Shown here: positions 35,072-44,407 of the stretch, piece by piece
Position numbering within the stretch: position 1 is the first letter of the stretch
How the letters are laid out: each line of letters opens with the position of its first letter
Assembly: GCF_000423705.1 (NCBI RefSeq)
Contig: NZ_KE384083.1
Coordinates: 558,001 to 622,000 of the forward strand
From: Stappia stellulata DSM 5886
Lineage (GTDB): Bacteria > Pseudomonadota > Alphaproteobacteria > Rhizobiales > Stappiaceae
Direction: 5' to 3'
DNA length: 64,000 nt
The notes under the pieces: model-generated
Databases searched by the model: none
What the model was told of the DNA's origin: nothing
The model's input: the letters and a program-made list of their open reading frames with translations, nothing else
Translations under genes and position numbers: made by a program

Positions 35072-36595
35072 CTACCGCACCCAGTCGAAGACTGCGAAGA
35101 CGAACGCCGCCAACAGCGCCGAGGCCGGCACGGTCACCCCCCAGGCTGACACAATGGTCAGCACATGGGCCCGGCGCACGAGCTTGCGGCGCCGAAGGTC
35201 GGCCGGCTCGCGTGGCGGGCGGGCGGAAGCGCTGGCGGCGAGCGGCACGATCTCGCCGAGCCTTAAGCTACGCGCCCGGTTCATGAACCATTCGCGGTAG
35301 AATCCGACGCCGAAAACCGCGCCGACGGCAATATGGGTCGAGGAAACCGGCAAACCGAACCCGCTGGCCGCCAGAACGGTTGCGCCTGTGGCAAGCGCGA
35401 CGCAGAAGGCACGGATCGGGTTGAGCCGCGTGATGCGCTCGCCCACCATACGAACCAGCCTCGGGCCGAACAACAGCAGACCGAGAGAGATGCCGAGCGC
35501 GCCGACCAACAGGACCGGGAGAAGATAGCCACCCCACGAAAGAGCGCTTTCAACATCGCCATAAGCGGAGAAGATTGCAGCCACGGGGCCCACCGCATTG
35601 GCCACGTCATTGGCCCCATGGGCAAAGGACAGGATCGCCGCCGCCACGATCAGCGGGACCCGGAACAGGCGTCTCAGGGACTGATTGCGGTTCTCCATGC
35701 CTTGCGATGCGCGCCCGACCAAAGGCGCCGACAGAAGGTAGACACCAACGGCAATACCGGCGGAGATCGCAAGCGCCTCACCGGGGGCGAACGGCTGCGA
35801 CCGCGACAGCCCGACGACCAGAAGATACAGCGCAAACGTGCCCGCCATCGACGCGAACAGCACCGGAAGCCACCGCCTGGCCGCCTCGATCTTGTCGTCG
35901 CGATAGATGACGCAGGTCTTGATCAGCGCCAGCAGTACAGCCGCGACAAACCCGCCAATCAGGGGCGACACCGCCCAGCTCATGGCGATCGCACCGACCG
36001 TCCCCCAGGACACAACGCCGGTGCCAGCCGACATCATCGCCGCTCCGACCACCCCGCCAACCACCGCATGGGTGGTCGACACGGGAGCGCCCAGCACCGT
36101 CGCCAGATTGATCCAGAGCGCCGCCGCAACAAGCGCCGCCATCATCGCCAGGGGAAAATCCGCCTGCTGGGAGAACCCGCCAGCGTCAACGATACGCGCC
36201 GAGATCGTCGTGACGACCTCGCTTCCGGCAAGAAGTGCGCCAGCGCTTTCGCACAGGGCGGCGAGCACGAGCGCGCTCGTCATCGTCATGACCCGCGCGC
36301 CCACCGCCGGCCCGACGTTGTTGGCAACATCGTTCGCGCCGATGTTAAGCGCCATGTAGCCGCCAAGCGCGAGCGCTGCCGTCAACAACAGCCAATGCGG
36401 GTTGTCGAACAAAAAGAGCGCCGCGAGGATCGCCGTGGTGACGACAAAGAGCACGGCAAATCCGAGCGCGATCATGGAGCGCGACAAATGACCGGTCGCT
36501 TCCTCGACGAAGCCGAGCTTGTCGAGATCCTTGTCGATGGTGTTGCCGGATGGCCGGGAAAGGCGATCGCTCACGCCCGGCGCCCGCGAACGCAA
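35072..36595 (-). CDS. pit: Inorganic phosphate transporter, PiT family
   Basis: 507 aa with about ten membrane helices. Two copies of the PiT signature are clear: IGANDVANNVGPAVGARVMT in the first half and AHGANDVANAVGPVAAIFSA in the second, plus PVSTTHAVVGGVVGA and PVSSTHIAVGAVFGVG. Such carriers import phosphate (with metal ions) by proton symport. The first ~50 residues are a cytosolic extension. The start is uncertain: TTG at 36595 has GGAG about 11 bp upstream, while a GTG at 36574 is an alternative. Monocistronic. Confidence 0.9.
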   Translation of the reverse strand: MRSRAPGVSDRLSRPSGNTIDKDLDKLGFVEEATGHLSRSMIALGFAVLFVVTTAILAALFLFDNPHWLLLTAALALGGYMALNIGANDVANNVGPAVGARVMTMTSALVLAALCESAGALLAGSEVVTTISARIVDAGGFSQQADFPLAMMAALVAAALWINLATVLGAPVSTTHAVVGGVVGAAMMSAGTGVVSWGTVGAIAMSWAVSPLIGGFVAAVLLALIKTCVIYRDDKIEAARRWLPVLFASMAGTFALYLLVVGLSRSQPFAPGEALAISAGIAVGVYLLSAPLVGRASQGMENRNQSLRRLFRVPLIVAAAILSFAHGANDVANAVGPVAAIFSAYGDVESALSWGGYLLPVLLVGALGISLGLLLFGPRLVRMVGERITRLNPIRAFCVALATGATVLAASGFGLPVSSTHIAVGAVFGVGFYREWFMNRARSLRLGEIVPLAASASARPPREPADLRRRKLVRRAHVLTIVSAWGVTVPASALLAAFVFAVFDWVR

Positions 36596-36661
36596 GACCG
36601 CACGCGCTCCCCACGCAATCCCGAGGTTGGTTCAGGCTTCATCACGCAACGCATCGGCCGA

Positions 36662-37240
36662 TCATGCCAGCCGTTTCATGACATCCGCATTGCGCAGCAA
36701 TTCGGCGAGTTCCGGTTCGTGAACGTGCCGCGCGGCTTCCTCCGGCGAGAACCAGCGCAACTCGCGTTGCCCGTTCTCGGGCCAGGTCTCCGCCTGTCCG
36801 CTGACGGCCAGCGGAAAAACCGTTACGCGCACGCGCCGGTGAAGCCCGCTGTCCAGACGTTTGCGGTAGAAAAAGCTGCCGACCGCCTTCGTCGTGATCC
36901 GGCCCAGCATGCCCGTCTCTTCCCACGCCTCGCAGGCGGCCGTCTCGCTCAGGCTGCGTTTCTTCTGCGGCCACCCCTTCGGCAGCACCCATCGTCCGGT
37001 GTCACGGCTCGTTGCCATGAGGATTTCGATGCGTCCGCCCGTCGCCCGCCGCCACGGCAATGCCGCGACCTGAACGGCCGGAGGCTTGCCGCCGAGCCAC
37101 AGGCGTGCGGCCTCGAGCGCATAAGCAACGCGCAAGGACAGCTTGGGGACGGACGGTACGAGCAGGGCCACGATACTGGGGCCTCCAACGACGACGGTGG
37201 TTGATTGGAGAATCAAATTGCGATTGCAGTAGCTTAGCAC
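36662..37240 (-). CDS. Nudix hydrolase with a divergent Nudix box
   Basis: 192 aa. The Nudix fold begins around residue 55 (AVQVAALPWRRATGGRIEIL). After the substrate-side segment RWVLPKGWPQKK the Nudix box reads G-x5-R-x7-C-E-A-W-E-E-T-G-M: the canonical Glu and Arg of GX5EX7REUXEE are replaced by Arg and Cys, while the metal-binding EE is kept. This PKGW form is common in rhizobial diphosphoinositol polyphosphate-type Nudix proteins. The N-terminal ~50 residues are not conserved; a later start could be real. Substrate unknown. Confidence 0.82.
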   Translation of the reverse strand: MLSYCNRNLILQSTTVVVGGPSIVALLVPSVPKLSLRVAYALEAARLWLGGKPPAVQVAALPWRRATGGRIEILMATSRDTGRWVLPKGWPQKKRSLSETAACEAWEETGMLGRITTKAVGSFFYRKRLDSGLHRRVRVTVFPLAVSGQAETWPENGQRELRWFSPEEAARHVHEPELAELLRNADVMKRLA

Positions 37241-37351
37241 TCATACAAATAACGCGCAGATCCCGAAAGCGCAAGCCGAAAGGCGCAGTGTGTGCGCTTT
37301 TTGGCTTGCCGCCCTGCGGAAACTCCCCGTCGCCGGCAGCCGGAAAGAGAC

Positions 37352-38986
37352 TCAAGTTGTTGATGTATGAACGATTTCGCGGGTTTCACGGAAGCGGATA
37401 TCGGGATTTTTATCGGAAACGTAAGACACTTCCCAGGCATTCTTGAACAGAAAAACCGGCCGGTCATCGCGATCCATTGCAATACTTGACGGGTTTGTTT
37501 CGATGAACTTTCGAAGCGTCAGATCGTCATCGCATTCGACCCAACGGGCGGTATTGTACTGAACCGCGTCGAAGCCGATCTCGGTGGCATATTCGGTGCG
37601 CAGCCGCTCCACCACGACATCGAGCTGAAGCACACCGACCACGCCGACGATCCAGTTGGAACCGATCTGCGGCTTGAAGATCTGGACCAGCCCCTCCTCC
37701 GCAAGGTCCTGAAGACCCTGACGCATCTGCTTGACGCGCATGGTGTCCGACAGGCGCACGCGACGCAGCACTTCCGGCGCGAAGGCCGGCAGACCGGTAA
37801 CGTGAATTTCCTCACCCTCGCTCAGCGTGTCGCCAACGCGCAACTGGCCGTGGTTCGGCACGCCGATGACATCGCCCGGATACGCCGTTTCGGCAAGCTC
37901 GCGCTCCTCGGCGAAGAAGAAGATCGGCGCGGAAACCGCGATGGTCTTGCCCGCGCGCACATGCTTGAGCTTCATGCCACGCTTGAAGGTTCCCGAACAC
38001 AGGCGCACGAAGGCGATGCGGTCGCGGTGCTTGGGATCCATGTTGGCCTGCACCTTGAAGACGAAGCCCGTGACCTTGCCTTCCTCGGGACGGATGATCC
38101 GGGACGTCGCCGGTTGTGCATGCGGCGCGGGGCCGAACGCCGCAATGAACTTGATGATTTCCTCAACGCCGTAATCGCGCAGTGCCGAGCCGAAGAACAC
38201 CGGCGTCATGTGACCTTCCAGAAACGCCTCGCGGTCGAACGCGGGATAGGCCTCTGCGCCCAGTTCGACGTTTTCCTCAAGCTCGCCCAGAACCTTCTCG
38301 AAGACGGTGTCGACAAGTTTGGGGTCCATCGGCCCCTCGACCTCAACCACGGTGTCGCAGCGTTGGCCGCGCCCCTCGCTCGACGTCATGAACCGCTTTG
38401 CCTGCCAGTCGTAGACGCCGAAGAAATCCGACCCCATGCCCACCGGCCAGGTCATCGGCGTCACGTCGAGCGCCAGCGCCTCCTGGATCTCGTCCAGAGC
38501 CTCGAGCGGATGCCGGCCTTCGCGGTCGACCTTGTTGATAAAGGTGATGATCGGAATGTCGCGCAGGCGGCAGACCTCGAACAGCTTGCGGGTCTGGGTC
38601 TCGATGCCCTTGGCCGCGTCGATCACCATGACCGCCGCGTCGACGGCGGTCAGCGTGCGGTAGGTGTCTTCGGAAAAATCCTCGTGGCCCGGTGTGTCGA
38701 GCAGGTTGAAGGTGATGCCGTCGCGCTCGAAGGTCATCACGGAGGACGACACCGAGATGCCGCGTTCCTGCTCGATCTTCATCCAGTCGGAGCGCGCGCG
38801 GCGGCGCTCGCCGCGGGCCCGGACCTGACCGGCCGCGCGAATGGCGCCGCCCGACAGAAGCAGTTTTTCCGTCAGCGTGGTCTTGCCCGCGTCGGGATGC
38901 GAAATGATCGCGAACGTCCGCCGCGACTTGAAGGAAGCTTGCCCGCCGGCCTGCGTCGCGGTGGGCTGACTTTCGGTGAGGCTCAT
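37352..38986 (-). CDS. prfC: Peptide chain release factor 3
   Basis: 544 aa, normal length. RF3 is a translational GTPase that removes RF1/RF2 from the ribosome after termination. G1 SHPDAGKTTLTEKLLLSG, G2 region with the GISVSSSVM stretch, G3 LLDTPGHEDFSEDTYRTL, G4 TFINKVDREGRHPLEALDEI, then the domain 2-3 sequence KVQANMDPKHRDRIAFVRLC and a C-terminal domain ending in RFRETREIVHTST. No evident operon partner. Its leftward 3' end is followed by a 111-bp space before the Nudix gene. Confidence 0.96.
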   Translation of the reverse strand: MSLTESQPTATQAGGQASFKSRRTFAIISHPDAGKTTLTEKLLLSGGAIRAAGQVRARGERRRARSDWMKIEQERGISVSSSVMTFERDGITFNLLDTPGHEDFSEDTYRTLTAVDAAVMVIDAAKGIETQTRKLFEVCRLRDIPIITFINKVDREGRHPLEALDEIQEALALDVTPMTWPVGMGSDFFGVYDWQAKRFMTSSEGRGQRCDTVVEVEGPMDPKLVDTVFEKVLGELEENVELGAEAYPAFDREAFLEGHMTPVFFGSALRDYGVEEIIKFIAAFGPAPHAQPATSRIIRPEEGKVTGFVFKVQANMDPKHRDRIAFVRLCSGTFKRGMKLKHVRAGKTIAVSAPIFFFAEERELAETAYPGDVIGVPNHGQLRVGDTLSEGEEIHVTGLPAFAPEVLRRVRLSDTMRVKQMRQGLQDLAEEGLVQIFKPQIGSNWIVGVVGVLQLDVVVERLRTEYATEIGFDAVQYNTARWVECDDDLTLRKFIETNPSSIAMDRDDRPVFLFKNAWEVSYVSDKNPDIRFRETREIVHTSTT

Positions 38987-39187
38987 GCCGTCTCCTTGGA
39001 ACCTGTTGCATGGCGAACGCGCGCGTCATCGCCTGTGCTTTGACCGCAGGTCTATTCATTTGCAGCGCCAAATACCAGCATCGCATTGACCGCCGGCGCG
39101 GATCGTGCGCTTTGCGCATTGCCCATGGCGCGCGAGCGGATAGGGTTGCCGTCCAGTCTTTTCCCGGATTCGAAAGCCTCTCGCCAG

Positions 39188-39778
39188 ATGCCGCAACCCG
39201 CCCCGCTCTCCTCCGGCCGCCCCTGGCCTCCCACCCTCGCGATTCTGGTCGTGGTGGTCGCCACCGCCCTCATCCTGCTGGCCATGGGCCGGGTGCCGAT
39301 CTGCAGCTGTGGCGTGGTCAAGCTTTGGACCGGCGACGTGGTCTCCTCGGACAACTCCCAGCACCTGTCCGACTGGTATACGCCTTCGCACATCATTCAC
39401 GGTTTCATCTTCTACTGGCTGTTCCATGTCGCGACGCCCGGCCTTTCCGTCGGCTGGCGCGCCGTCGGCGCCACCGTCATCGAGGCCGCCTGGGAGATCC
39501 TGGAAAACAGTCCGATCATCATCGACCGCTACCGCGAGGCGACCATCGCCGTCGGATACACCGGCGACAGCGTGATCAATTCGGTTGCCGACATCGGCTG
39601 GATGCTTGTCGGCTTCTGGCTCGCGCTGCGCCTGCCGGTCGCGGTGACCGTCGTTCTGGCGCTGGCCATGGAAATCATCGCCGCCATCGTCATTCGCGAC
39701 AATCTCACGCTCAACGTTCTCATGCTGGTGTGGCCGCTGGACGCGGTGCGCGACTGGCAACAGGGGCTTGCACCGTGA
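39188..39778 (+). CDS. DUF2585/UPF0314 membrane protein
   Basis: 196 aa with about four membrane helices. Family motifs: GRVPICSCGVVKLWTGDVVS, the DNSQHLSDWYTPSHIIHGFI segment with paired His, EAAWEILENSPIIIDRYREA and GYTGDSVINSVADIGWML. UPF0314 is widespread in Hyphomicrobiales and has no known function. The start MPQPAPLSS gives the usual length; an in-frame start 102 bp earlier would add a poorly conserved leader. Stands alone between prfC and glycosyltransferase genes. Confidence 0.87.
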   Translation: MPQPAPLSSGRPWPPTLAILVVVVATALILLAMGRVPICSCGVVKLWTGDVVSSDNSQHLSDWYTPSHIIHGFIFYWLFHVATPGLSVGWRAVGATVIEAAWEILENSPIIIDRYREATIAVGYTGDSVINSVADIGWMLVGFWLALRLPVAVTVVLALAMEIIAAIVIRDNLTLNVLMLVWPLDAVRDWQQGLAP

Positions 39779-39870
39779 TCCCAGCCATCCGCCCGGTCGG
39801 CCGGCCTTGACACAAGCCGGGTGGCCCGCAAGTGTCCGCCCACGCAATTTCTTCGGAACATCCCTCGCCC

Positions 39871-40863
39871 ATGTCCCTCCTCGTTCCGCTCTCGCTTTCC
39901 GCCATCGGTGCCACGGCCGCCGCAGGGATCTTTGCCCACGATTTCTTCGAGGGGGAAACGCTGCTTGCCGATCTTGCGCGTGTGCGGCGGCTGTCGCGCA
40001 TGGAGCTTGCCGCCCTCGACGATCGCGTTGCGCGAAACAGCGGGCGCAGCGCTGTCGTCGTGACGCTGACGACCATCCCGAGCCGCATCGCGCATCTGGG
40101 CATGACGCTGAAGAGCCTGCTCGACCAGTCGGCGCCGCCGGCCGAGATCCGTCTCAATATTCCGCACCATTCGCGCCGGGAAAACTGCGGATACGAGATT
40201 CCGGCCTGGCTGGAGACCCTCAAGACAGTGCACATCGTACGCTGCGACGATTTCGGCCCCGCGACCAAACTCTTCCCGACGCTCACGGCTGTCGATCGCG
40301 ACACGCCGATCGTCGTCGTCGACGACGATCGCATCTATCCCGCGAGTTTCCTGGCGGACCTGGACCGCCACGCAAGCGAAGACCGTGATGCCGCCTTCGG
40401 GCTCAGCGGCTGGGTGGTGCCGGCCGATTTCACCGACCGGGCGACGACGGTCCGCGCCAATCTCCACATGGATCCGCCGGTGCCGATCCGGGCACGCCGC
40501 CTTCGCGCGCCCCGGCCCATCGACATCCTGCAAGGCTATTCGGGCTATCTGGTCCGCCCCCGGTTTTTCCCCGAGACGGAGGCGATGCTGGCGCACCGGG
40601 ATGCGCCGGAGGCCGCCTTCTTTGTCGACGACGTCTGGATTTCCGGGTTCTGCACGGTGCCGAAATTCGTCATCCCGGCGCGGCGGGCCGGCTTCCAGCA
40701 ATGGAGCCGCAAGTCGCTTTACCGGACCTCAAGCCTCGGACGGGTCAATTCAGGCGACGGCACGCCGGAAAGCCGCAACAACACGATCGTCATTCGCCAT
40801 CTTGCGGATCGCTGGACGGTGGGCGGCCATCGGCTGGCCGGGTCTGCGCCACAAGACGGCTGA
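39871..40863 (+). CDS. Glycosyltransferase-like GT-A protein
   Basis: 330 aa from ATG 39871 (a GTG at 39832 is an alternative). N-terminal hydrophobic segment (MSLLVPLSLSAIGATAAAGI) could be an anchor. The GT-A core begins GRSAVVVTLTTIPSRIAHLG, with LKSLLDQSAPPAEIRLNIP and the metal motif TPIVVVDDDRIYPASFLADL (DDD). Later LQGYSGYLVRPRFF and FVDDVWISGFCTVPKFVI fit a putative acceptor region. Its last 74 bp are shared with the opposite-strand glycosyltransferase gene, an unusual convergent overlap. Product probably a surface polysaccharide or glycolipid; substrate unknown. Confidence 0.78.
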   Translation: MSLLVPLSLSAIGATAAAGIFAHDFFEGETLLADLARVRRLSRMELAALDDRVARNSGRSAVVVTLTTIPSRIAHLGMTLKSLLDQSAPPAEIRLNIPHHSRRENCGYEIPAWLETLKTVHIVRCDDFGPATKLFPTLTAVDRDTPIVVVDDDRIYPASFLADLDRHASEDRDAAFGLSGWVVPADFTDRATTVRANLHMDPPVPIRARRLRAPRPIDILQGYSGYLVRPRFFPETEAMLAHRDAPEAAFFVDDVWISGFCTVPKFVIPARRAGFQQWSRKSLYRTSSLGRVNSGDGTPESRNNTIVIRHLADRWTVGGHRLAGSAPQDG

Positions 40864-42616
40864 CGACACGGGCAACCGCCGCTTCCACGGCCGGATCGCC
40901 GGCGAGAATCCGCTTCGCCGCCGGCGCGATCCCGTTCAGCCGCCGTCCGATCCATGGCATCCCGGAGACAAAGCCCAGCCGGTCGCGCAGGTCGAAGGCC
41001 ACAGCATCCGCTTGCAGGCTGATGTGATGCGGCGAGACAAGCGTGGCAAGCCGGGCCAAAGGATGGTCCGGGTCGACGGCCTCGTCCCGGTAATCGGCCT
41101 CATTCAGCGCCACGATGCGGCGCACCTCCGCCGCCTGCCCGTAATAGTCGTCGTTCTTCTGCACCACGCGTAGCGGTCCGTCCTGATCCTGAAACAGGCT
41201 GCCTGCCCCGCGCCCGTAACCGTGATCGCGATTGGCAAACAGGCCTTGCGCAATGACGGGATGCGGCACCAGGGGCCCGTTTGCCGGGTCGCGCATGCGA
41301 TAGAGAGCCAGCGACCGCCCTCCGTCGGCGCCAAGCGGCTTCGCGTTGGTCAGCAGCCACCACCAGCCCTCCCGTTCAAACAGCACGCTGTCAACCGCGT
41401 CGACGCCCTCCAAAAGCCTGCGGGCGCGCCGCCAGCGATCCGGAAACCGCTCGCACACATAAAGGTCGAGCGCGCCCAGCGCGCAGGTTTCCGGCAGCAT
41501 GTAGAGCCGGCCGTCGTGCTGAAAGAGGTAGGGATAGGAGGCATGCTCGCGAAGCGGCAGCACCGGAATCACCGGGCCGGGCCGCAGCTCGTCGTCCAGT
41601 TCCATCGCGACGAGCCGCCCGAGCTGTTGACGATACTCGAACTCCTCGACGAAGAGCCAGAGCCTCCCTTCGTGCCGCCACAGGAAGGGATCCGCGTAAT
41701 AACTGAGCACGGGCGCGGGGATCGGCGTCGGCGCGGCGTCGCCCGCGCGCATCACATAGGTCTGGAAGTGCTCCTTGGGCCAGCGATGCAGTCCGAGCAC
41801 GCGGCGCCGATAAAAATCCTGCCAGCGCAGATTGAGCCGGTCGACGGTCTTGTAGACGCGGTAGCCGAGCCGCACCAGCGGATCCATCCACAGCGCCCTG
41901 TGCGCGGCGACCTTGTTGCGCGAACTCATCCAGCGCACCGGCGCGGCTGACGATATGTCGATCTCACCGGCATTCAGCCGCAACCGCCCCTCCCGTTCGA
42001 AACGAAAGAGCAGGATGGTCAGAACGGCCTGGTCGGCGTTGTGATCGGGCGCGGCCGGGCGAAAGGCCAGCGGGTCGCGCGCAAGCCTCGCCCATTCGGC
42101 CAGAAGGTCGCGCGCCGCCGGCGCATCGAGATCGATCCCCAGCACACCACCGATGCGGATCTTGCGGTGGAGATCGTCGGGGTCCGCCTTCAGATGATCG
42201 CGCACTTCGGCCAGACAGCGCTGTGCCAGGCTGGACTGTCCTTCAAGCGTATAGACCCCGGTCTCTTCCAGGGCGCCGAGCGGTTCTGAAAGGTCGCCGT
42301 GAAACAAGGTCGCGCTGTCGAACCAGAAAAGCCGGCCGCCGAACCGTCCGGCCGCATCCGAGATCGCCAGCGGCTTCCACGCGAAGGTATCTGCTCCGAC
42401 AGCCACATGCGCCGGCTTGTCGTCGAAGGAAAACGGCAGGACATCGGCAAAGGGGAACCGTCTGGCGATGTCGAGGCGCTGCGGCCCGGTCAATCCGAGA
42501 TCGTAGACGGCAATGCGCGCGCTTCGCTGCAGGCCGCGGCGGCGGACGCTCAGCAGAAACTGCATGAGCGTGCGCGCGAAAGGCGCATTCGCGCCGGTCA
42601 CGATGGTCAGGGTCAT
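40790..42616 (-). CDS. Two-domain glycosyltransferase with C-terminal GINT1-type beta-propeller
   Basis: 608 aa. N-terminal ~290 residues resemble a GT-A transferase (MTLTIVTGANAPFARTLMQF; RFGGRLFWFDSATLF with a D-containing metal/sugar site; IGGVLGIDLDAPAARDLLAE). From ~315 the protein changes to repeats typical of glucosamine inositolphosphorylceramide transferase 1/GH43-like propellers: YYADPFLWRHEGRLWLFVEE, ASYPYLFQHDGRLYMLPETC, DSVLFEREGWWWLLTNAK and FRLVVQKNDDYYGQ-like (LRVVQKNDDYYGQAAEVRRI). The last 74 bp overlap the convergent GT gene. Likely transfers a sugar to a lipid or polymer; domain names are by recognition, so moderate certainty. Confidence 0.75.
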   Translation of the reverse strand: MTLTIVTGANAPFARTLMQFLLSVRRRGLQRSARIAVYDLGLTGPQRLDIARRFPFADVLPFSFDDKPAHVAVGADTFAWKPLAISDAAGRFGGRLFWFDSATLFHGDLSEPLGALEETGVYTLEGQSSLAQRCLAEVRDHLKADPDDLHRKIRIGGVLGIDLDAPAARDLLAEWARLARDPLAFRPAAPDHNADQAVLTILLFRFEREGRLRLNAGEIDISSAAPVRWMSSRNKVAAHRALWMDPLVRLGYRVYKTVDRLNLRWQDFYRRRVLGLHRWPKEHFQTYVMRAGDAAPTPIPAPVLSYYADPFLWRHEGRLWLFVEEFEYRQQLGRLVAMELDDELRPGPVIPVLPLREHASYPYLFQHDGRLYMLPETCALGALDLYVCERFPDRWRRARRLLEGVDAVDSVLFEREGWWWLLTNAKPLGADGGRSLALYRMRDPANGPLVPHPVIAQGLFANRDHGYGRGAGSLFQDQDGPLRVVQKNDDYYGQAAEVRRIVALNEADYRDEAVDPDHPLARLATLVSPHHISLQADAVAFDLRDRLGFVSGMPWIGRRLNGIAPAAKRILAGDPAVEAAVARVVSRLVAQTRPADGRPPSSDPQDGE

Positions 42617-42652
42617 ATCGCGATCACGCAGGCGCCGTCCGTCAACATGGCA

Positions 42653-42678
42653 GGACCGGCCACGGGCGTGGCCGGTCC
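42653..42678. terminator. GC-rich hairpin between phyH-like and glycosyltransferase genes
   Basis: GGACCGGCCAC (42653-42663) and GTGGCCGGTCC (42668-42678) form an 11-bp perfect stem with a GGGC loop. It lies beyond the phytanoyl-CoA dioxygenase stop in the 150-bp gap before the next leftward start. No convincing U-tract follows in that direction, so it may be a terminator or a stabilising stem. Confidence 0.45.
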
Positions 42679-42766
42679 CTGTTCTCCCCCAGCCGCAGCG
42701 CAAGGGCAAGACCGGAGAATGCCCTTTTCCGCAGGGCGGTTCGCCCTCCCCTGTCAGCCGTGCGGT

Positions 42767-43567
42767 CTATTCGGCCGCAACCCGGTGCGTCTGGGCATAG
42801 CGCAGCAGCGCATCGTCGTCACAGGCCTCGATCGGCGTGAAGTCGCGATGGGCGATCCACTCCTTGCGCGTGGGATTGCGGATATGGTTTGAGACGGCAT
42901 TGAGCGTCAGATAGACGATCTTGCGCGGAAACGGCGTGATGTTGCCGGCCGATCCATGCACGAGATTGCCGTGGAACATCAAAACGCCCCCCGGTTTGCC
43001 GGTTGGCGCGACGAGACCGCCCTCTTCCACCAGCTTCTCCACCGCATCATTGTCGAGCGTCCACAGCGGATAGCTTGTCGTCGAGGTGTCATGACCGGCG
43101 TCGAGAACCCCGTGCTTGTGGCTTTTCGGGATCAGCATCAAGGGGCCATTGAAGGAAAAGACCTCGTCGAGAAACACGGAGATGTTCATCGCGCGCGGTT
43201 CGGGCATGCCGTCGTCGCGATGCCAGGTGCCGTAGTCCTGATGCCATTGCCAGACATCGCCGGTGAACTTGGCTTTCGCATTCACCTTGTATTGGTGCAT
43301 GTAGACCTTCTCGCCGAACACCTGTTCGAGCGGCTCGATCAGCCGCGGATGACGCCCCAGGATGGCGAATGCCTCGTTGTAGAGATGAGCGGCGAATGCC
43401 GTGCGCGGTGCGCCCGATGCCTCCCGCCAGACCTCCTCGCGCTCCTCCGCGTAGATCCGCTCGCCCTCGTCACGCAACACGGCGACCTCTTCCGGCGAAA
43501 AACACTCCGGGATGAAGATCCACCCTTGCGTCTCGAACTGTTCCAGCTGTTCCTCGGTCAGTCGCAT
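42767..43567 (-). CDS. Phytanoyl-CoA dioxygenase family protein, EctD-like
   Basis: 266 aa, Fe(II)/2-oxoglutarate oxygenase. The iron facial triad is in VWQWHQDYGTWHRDDGMPEP (HxD) and NLVHGSAGNITPFPRKIVYL (distal His and Arg). The block WHQDYGTWHRDDGM, followed by PRAMNISVFLDEVFSFNGPL and MLIPKSHKHG, is very close to the ectoine hydroxylase pattern, but the protein is shorter than EctD (~300 aa) and no ectABC genes are in the window. It may hydroxylate a compatible solute, an amino acid or a fatty acyl derivative. RBS GAGGAGGAC precedes the ATG. Confidence 0.85.
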   Translation of the reverse strand: MRLTEEQLEQFETQGWIFIPECFSPEEVAVLRDEGERIYAEEREEVWREASGAPRTAFAAHLYNEAFAILGRHPRLIEPLEQVFGEKVYMHQYKVNAKAKFTGDVWQWHQDYGTWHRDDGMPEPRAMNISVFLDEVFSFNGPLMLIPKSHKHGVLDAGHDTSTTSYPLWTLDNDAVEKLVEEGGLVAPTGKPGGVLMFHGNLVHGSAGNITPFPRKIVYLTLNAVSNHIRNPTRKEWIAHRDFTPIEACDDDALLRYAQTHRVAAE

Positions 43568-43852
43568 GTCGTCCTCCTCTTGATCCGGTGCGGAGGGCGT
43601 TGGCGCCCTTTCTCGTTGGAATTGGAAAGCAATGATCGCGGCGCGAACGCCGACAATCAACAAGAGCTTTGCCGAAACGGACATTTCATCGCGGATGCCC
43701 TCTTCCGTCCCGGCCCCTCCCCGGTGCCGTCTCGGCACTCTCCATCGATCGACATCACTACCCGACCTCCGGAAGACGACCCGGCAAGCCTGTGGTTTGA
43801 CCGCCGTACAAACGACGACGAATCAATCACACTTTCAAAGGGATAGAACTCA

Positions 43853-44407
43853 ATGCAGCCTCTGTCGTTTGTCGCAGCGATCCTTGCGGTCGGCGTTCTC
43901 GCCCTTCCGGCAAAGGCCGCCGGCAAATATTTCGCCTACAAGGACTGGACCGTCCTGATCGAAAAACTGGACACGGGCGAGGACCTTCGCACCACCTGCC
44001 GGATATGGACCGGCGGCGACGGCGATCCGACCGTCCTGATCGACGTGTCCGATGGCGACGCCCTGCCACCCCATGTCTATCCCGGCGTTATATTGACGGA
44101 GCGCGCCTTTCGCGGCCGGGCGACCGTTCTTGGCGACGGGGACACGGTGAATTTCGTTTTCGACGATGGCGACAGCGCACAGGCACGCGTGACAACGGGC
44201 TTCGACCGGGACGGCCACGCCTACGCCCGGACCCAATTTGCCGAGGCGGACAAGCAACGGATCCTGCAGGCGATGCGGGCCAATGGCCGCATCGATATCG
44301 TCGGGCCCGGCGGGACCTTTTACACGGCCTCACTCTGCGGCTTTACCGCAGCCTACATCAAGCTCGCGGAGCATTGCGGTTTCTCGCCAGACGGCGTGAT
44401 CGACTGA
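43853..44407 (+). CDS. Exported protein of unknown function
   Basis: 184 aa. Signal peptide MQPLSFVAAILAVGVLALPAKA, mature start AGKYFAYKDWTVLIEKLDTG. The mature protein is beta-rich with three cysteines (TTCRIW, SLCGFT, EHCGFS) and a segment RVTTGFDRDGHAYARTQF. The DWTV start is reminiscent of invasion-associated IalB-like proteins, but the match is too weak to name it. Monocistronic, followed by tRNA-Phe on the other strand. The 285 bp upstream (43568-43852) hold no gene I recognise. Confidence 0.75.
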   Translation: MQPLSFVAAILAVGVLALPAKAAGKYFAYKDWTVLIEKLDTGEDLRTTCRIWTGGDGDPTVLIDVSDGDALPPHVYPGVILTERAFRGRATVLGDGDTVNFVFDDGDSAQARVTTGFDRDGHAYARTQFAEADKQRILQAMRANGRIDIVGPGGTFYTASLCGFTAAYIKLAEHCGFSPDGVID

